From Warburgia ugandensis (taxonomy: Eukaryota > Streptophyta > Magnoliopsida > Canellales > Canellaceae), in NCBI GenBank assembly GCA_035236585.1, contig CP141132.1, positions 22,047,945 to 22,111,944 of the forward strand: DNA of 64,000 bases. The letters run 5' to 3'. Shown one piece after another: positions 59,640 to 64,000 of the stretch. The stretch's first letter is position 1. Each line of letters starts with the position of its first letter. The notes under the pieces are model-generated. The model was not told the DNA's origin. It worked only from the letters and a program-made list of their open reading frames with translations, and ran no database searches. The translations under genes were made by a program, and so were the position numbers.

Positions 59640-62600
59640 GATGTTAATTTTAAATGTACCACAAGTGCATGGCTCTATTGGAGTATAGAAAAGGCTAATA
59701 CAAGTCCATCCAATGGGGACCCATTGATAAATGTAGTTAATTAAAATTTAAGTTATGCTACTCTAACCTAGCCAACATTCAAGCAAATTAAAGAAAGCTA
59801 AAATAAAGTAAGTAAGCTAAACTATAACAAGGAAACTAACTAAGTATATGAAGCAACTAAGAATAAAAATAAACTTTCATTAATTATTAAATTTGATTAG
59901 AATGGGAAGTAAATACATAAAGAAAGGAAAGTACACAAAGCATGTAAAGAAAATTCCTTTTTGAAGTGTCCACTATAGGATTCCTTAATTGTGTAACCCA
60001 ATTAGGCTCTTTGCGTGTCCTCTTCTTTTCCCAAGATTGAATTTCACTTTACAGCTCTCTTTGTTGCGTTACTCAACAAGGGCCTATACACTTCTTTTCA
60101 ACCAATATTACACTAAAGCTACCACCAAACTTTTCTCATCTTTACCTCGACATGCCACTTACCCAAAGTTCAAGTCTCAAATCCAAAATGTACCACCTTA
60201 AGAGAAGAAGAGAAGAATCCATATAGTGGAAAAAGAAAAAGGAATTTGTGCTTCTCCAAAGCTAAATACTCTAAAAAGTGGTTGATTTTAAGGAGAGAGG
60301 CAAAAACAAGATGATGAGTTGTTCAACTTAAGCTAGGTTTAGCCATAGAAGAGGCTTCCTTACATAAGAAAGACCTAGAAAAGGAGAAAAGAAATGTAGA
60401 AATAGTAGCCCTTGGATTAGGACTTGCCAATTCCAGCCTTAGAAGAGTATGAAAAAACTAGGTACTTAGAAGTATTTCTACTCTCCAACATGATGCCCTT
60501 AGCCAAGAATTATGGATCGCTTCTTGAATGGACATGATTTCCTCAACCATGCTTTAGGAATGGAAGGAATCCTTGACTTTGATCAAAGTGGAACAAGACT
60601 TCTTCCTTATTCTTATATTCCCAAAGCCAAAAAATGAAAGGCTAGAAGTAGAAGGGGGTTGATGCATGTCATAAGAAGGAAAAGTAGGGTGCATGGAATG
60701 GAAGAAAAGGAGGGTGATAAGTGGAAGGCTAAGATGAAGAGGGAAGTAAAGTATATGTAATATAGAAGGGTGGAGGGTGTGTAGGAGATGGAATGGAGAG
60801 GGAAGTGTGGAAGAGATGGGAGGTGATGGGTGGAAAGTTTTATGTGTGTGAATGAGAGAGGAACATTAAATGCGTGCAAGTATAAATGAAGAAGATAGTG
60901 AGAAATAGTATGCATGCAATAGAGAAAGTGTGCAAGAGAGATTAGTGAGTGTGATAACTATCGGAATATGGCATGCAATCTAAGGATGGAATAATACATG
61001 GGAGTGCAAAGCATGTAAGGGAAAATAAACATGCATGGATATCTATGAGGGTGCTTGCATGTAAAACTAATGGAATGGTGAGGATGCAAGGATGTAGGGT
61101 GAAAGGCCAAAGGCCAAAGGCTTATGCATGTAATGAAGAAGGATGAAAGTAGGGGATGTAAGGGAGATGCATGCAAGATCTAACGTAGTGGGTTCTACTT
61201 AGTTGGTGCATGCTCCCCTAAAATGCATAATCTTGCAAGATCTAAAGGATGATGCTTAAGGTGAGTGTAATGAAAAGAAAAGGAGAAATAAAGAAGGAAG
61301 CAGAAAAAGAATATAGGGGAAGTGGGGATAGATGAGACCCTTACTCTTCTCCAATGGATGTGTACATGTGGATCTTAGGGAGCTTTGACAAGAGTGATCT
61401 TTCTCCCTCTAGGGAAAGGTAAGAGACAGAACTCCCTTCTCCTTCACCTTATTTATAGGTTTTTGGAGTGGAATCCCTAGGGAATGGAGGGTTAAGATCT
61501 AAGGGAGAGTAAAAGGAAGAATGGTTGAGATGTAAGGATGGAAGGGATGAAATAAGGAATGGAAAAAGTTGGGGTGGGGGCGCATGGAATTCACTTATTG
61601 GAATGTGGTTTTCATGAGATTAGAAAGAAATATAATTGAGAATAAAGATAAAGAAAAATAAAAAGAGTGAAAGAGATAAGCGATAATGGAAAGCGAATAA
61701 GGGAGGATTGAAAGAGATAGAATGAAATGGGAGAAAATAAAGGAAAAGTTGTGGGAAATGGAAACATATGAGAGAAGAGGCATGGGATTCAATGGTTGTA
61801 ATGGAAGTTCAGAAATCTAAGAGAAAGCTTGACCATTGGATTGAATTTGATGGTGGAGATCTTCCCTGCCTCAGGGTTTTGGTTTGACATCTCAGAAACA
61901 CAATGGAGGGTAGGGTTTATAACTTTTCTTTGCTTCATTCCTAGCCCTTGGATCATCATTATCCTATCTTGAGTGAATGAGATTCAGTTGGACTTTTCTT
62001 ATACCAAAAGATTTTCTTTAAGGGATATTTTTCTCTCCACCATTGGAACAAGATGCCCTATAGTGAATGACCTAGATTCCTTCGAGATTTCCTTATCCAC
62101 TCTTGGTTTCTTCTTCTTTTTCACCTAGCCCACCATTATTTTCTTTGTTCAATATCATTAAACCAAGTTGAGACGTCTCCCCTAAGGAATTTGAACATTT
62201 TCTTCCTATTTTATAGGTGGGTAGTCCAATGAAAAAAATTCACCAATAGAGCATTAGCTTGATCTTTATTGTAGTTTATCCTTTTTTGCTTAAATTATCA
62301 TTGGTTGCTTAGGATATGCATGAACAAGGATAGATCTTGGCCTTTAAGTACTTAAAAAGTAAGATAATTTCCAACCATAGATTTCTCATAAATTGTCTCT
62401 CTCTCTTCACTCCTTTATTTTCTTCACTTTTATTCCTTATTTTTATCATGCAAAACATAAGGTTGAGTGTGACTCATCACATTGCATGGAAGAAATCCTG
62501 TGGTTCCTTAGGTGGTCCTCTCTTTTGGTTAAATTGGAGAGAGAGTGTAAGGAATGCATCTCATGTTGGTCCCGATCTTCTAACTTATTTTATTTTAGAG

Positions 62601-62905
62601 AAGTCTTCATTGTATGTGATCCTAGTGTACATCATTTAATCTTTCCTTAAGCTTCACAAGGAGGTGAATAGCTTGCATGCATGCATGAAAAGCTTTGTCA
62701 CCTTACTTCTGATGTGAATACCCATTTTAGTACATAAAAGGTTGATGTCTCACTTTAAGTTTTTAACTGCTTTGACTTTGTTAACGATAAATACTTTTCA
62801 TTATGAACTTCTTGGATTTCATATTTGGTATGTTGGCCCATGTTGTAGCTTGGATTCTAAAAATGCCCTTCTTTTCTCATTTGTACCTTGGACCTACAAA
62901 GTGTA
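59640..62905 (-). mobile_element. 3' LTR of a second Athila-related element
   Basis: The left end (ACCACAAGTGCATGGC, then CTAATACAAGTC and AATGGGGAC) follows the LTR 3'-end pattern of the element at 45.8-57.8 kb. The right limit is set by a degraded polypurine-like tract near 62905-62925 (CTAGTTAGGGTT on the minus strand) and by homology of the DNA beyond it to the Athila 3' module. The LTR would be about 3.3 kb, longer than the others, with a purine-rich middle. Open frames inside are chance. Confidence 0.55.
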
Positions 62906-64000
62906 GAATTAACCCTAACTAGTGATATTCATGAAAAGTTTTGGGATAAAATCTACTAAATATAGAGGTATATATATGCAATATATATATATATATATTA
63001 AATACTAGAAGACTTATATTTTCCTAATCTTCAAGTAAATACTCTCTAGTGAATGAGTTGTAGTCTCATAAGAGTTTCTAGAAATGATATCCATAAAAAA
63101 TTCTCAAAACTTCTATGGAAGTCCTTTATTTGAGAGATTCTTCTATTCAGATTTATTAAATTGTTAACTTTAGCATGCTAAGAAAAGTGAACAATAGTTC
63201 AAAATTCTACTCTTATGCTAAATATATTTCATTGTCAATCAATCCTCAAAATGTGAGTGCATATATAAAGCCAATATATACTATTATTAGTTTTCAAGCA
63301 ATTTATAACCTAAATTGACATCTGAAAGTATACTTTGACTTCAAATCTCATTGGATATTATTAACACTCAAAAAGAAGTCTCTTAGAAAGGTATAACTCT
63401 CACATTAATATGTGAGTAGAATAATATTCATCAAGTCCAAAATTCTCATGTATCTTCGTACTAACGAGCAATAATTTAGAAAAAATATGATATCAATCTC
63501 ATGAAAGATATCAACTATTAGGAAGGTTACACTCAACCGTATTCCTTATTCAATCATAACCATATCTAAGTTGTACTTCTCCTAAGATCACGTTAGATCT
63601 TCCATTAGGACGAAACATCGGCTTAGGATAGGGTTATTAAAACAAGGGATATAAGGATAAACAAACATTATTTTGAAAATATGTAAAGGTCTTCAACCAA
63701 TGTTACTCTTCACTTTGACTTATGGTATAGCTTTTCTTTGAAATTTTCTTCTTGCAGCCTTTTGATGTTCATCACTTGAGCTATATTGCTCATATTCAAG
63801 ATAATATTTCAATCAACTCTACATATTTCCAAAACAAACTAGGTACTAGATATATTATAGGGGTTAATAAGGGTAATGGTTGACTTGTTAGCAAAGAAGA
63901 GGCTTCGTAAATAGGCTAAAGGGTTTAACTAGCAAAAAAATAACTTAGGGAAGGCTAAAGGCTTTGGGTTAACCAAGGATGACCTCTATCATGTTCTAAG
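62906..64000 (-). mobile_element. 3' non-coding module of the second Athila-related element
   Basis: 63120-63800 is colinear with 47230-48000. It shares GAGAGATTCTTCT/GAGAATTATCTTC, ATGCTAAATATATT-type, AATATGTGAG, TTGTACTTCTCCTA/CTGTATTTCTCCTA, GGCTTAGGATAGGG/GGCTTAAGATAGGG and AAAGGTCTTC. The pol region should lie beyond the window end. A (TA)n tract lies at about 62975-62998. Confidence 0.65.

Noticed and set aside
60613-61792. Minus-strand frames of 65-100 codons
   Set aside because: They lie within the purine-rich 3.3-kb LTR and look compositional (Ser, Leu, His, Pro rich), without domain or start context.

Overview
This window is gene-poor plant (angiosperm) nuclear DNA. I find no intact host gene, tRNA or rRNA. 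The plant assignment rests on plant-typical repeats: Athila-clade Ty3/gypsy elements with a tRNA-Asp primer site, Ty1/copia elements with a tRNA-iMet primer site, an Au-family SINE, RTE-type and L1-type LINEs, and endogenous caulimovirid (plant pararetrovirus) sequence. The species cannot be named from what is here. Most long open frames are antisense shadows, GA/CT microsatellites read as Arg-Glu or Ser-Leu repeats, or chance frames in LTRs.

Layout. 1-2090: an Athila-type LTR, minus strand. 2225-3480: an old degenerate tandem array. 3750-4678: a probable non-autonomous CACTA-like element. 4684-6350: an approximately 840-bp segment duplicated in tandem. 6831-10575: a nearly full-length but dead RTE LINE (minus) carrying a 0.6-kb foreign insert. 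About 11.0-18.6 kb: a decayed copia element (minus) holding an Au SINE (12004-12185) and a 3.1-kb solo LTR with a perfect 5-bp target duplication (13872-16988). 18.87-20.88 kb: a putative LTR with two long GA arrays. About 21.4-27.9 kb: a second copy of the same copia family, split by a 5'-truncated RTE LINE (23190-25650). 27.9-29.3 kb: a different, better preserved copia gag-protease fragment. 30.3-32.2 kb: the 3' half of an L1-type LINE, next to a 49-bp SINE scrap.

34.5-45.6 kb is a cluster of caulimovirid fossils. A movement-protein to coat-protein block and a protease fragment lie on the minus strand. Another polyprotein fragment lies on the plus strand. With them is a head-to-tail series of roughly 420-bp units on the plus strand. 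The units with a recognisable TATA box keep an AATAAA-like signal about 167 bp downstream, as in a pararetrovirus promoter/poly(A) region. One unit is split by a 3.1-kb LTR. This tandem promoter-like array is the most unusual structure in the window.

45835-57808 is a complete-length but broken Athila element (minus) with both LTRs, primer site, gag, protease, RT, RNase H, integrase and a polypurine tract. Its LTRs differ by about 10% in the 250 bp I compared by eye, so it is old. 57.8-59.6 kb is AT-rich sequence with a diverged internal duplication. 59640 to the window end is the 3' LTR and 3' internal part of a related element that continues past the window.

Nothing here works together as a pathway. 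The organisation is layered insertion: the SINE, the solo LTR and one RTE copy each lie inside copia DNA, and an LTR lies inside the pararetroviral array.
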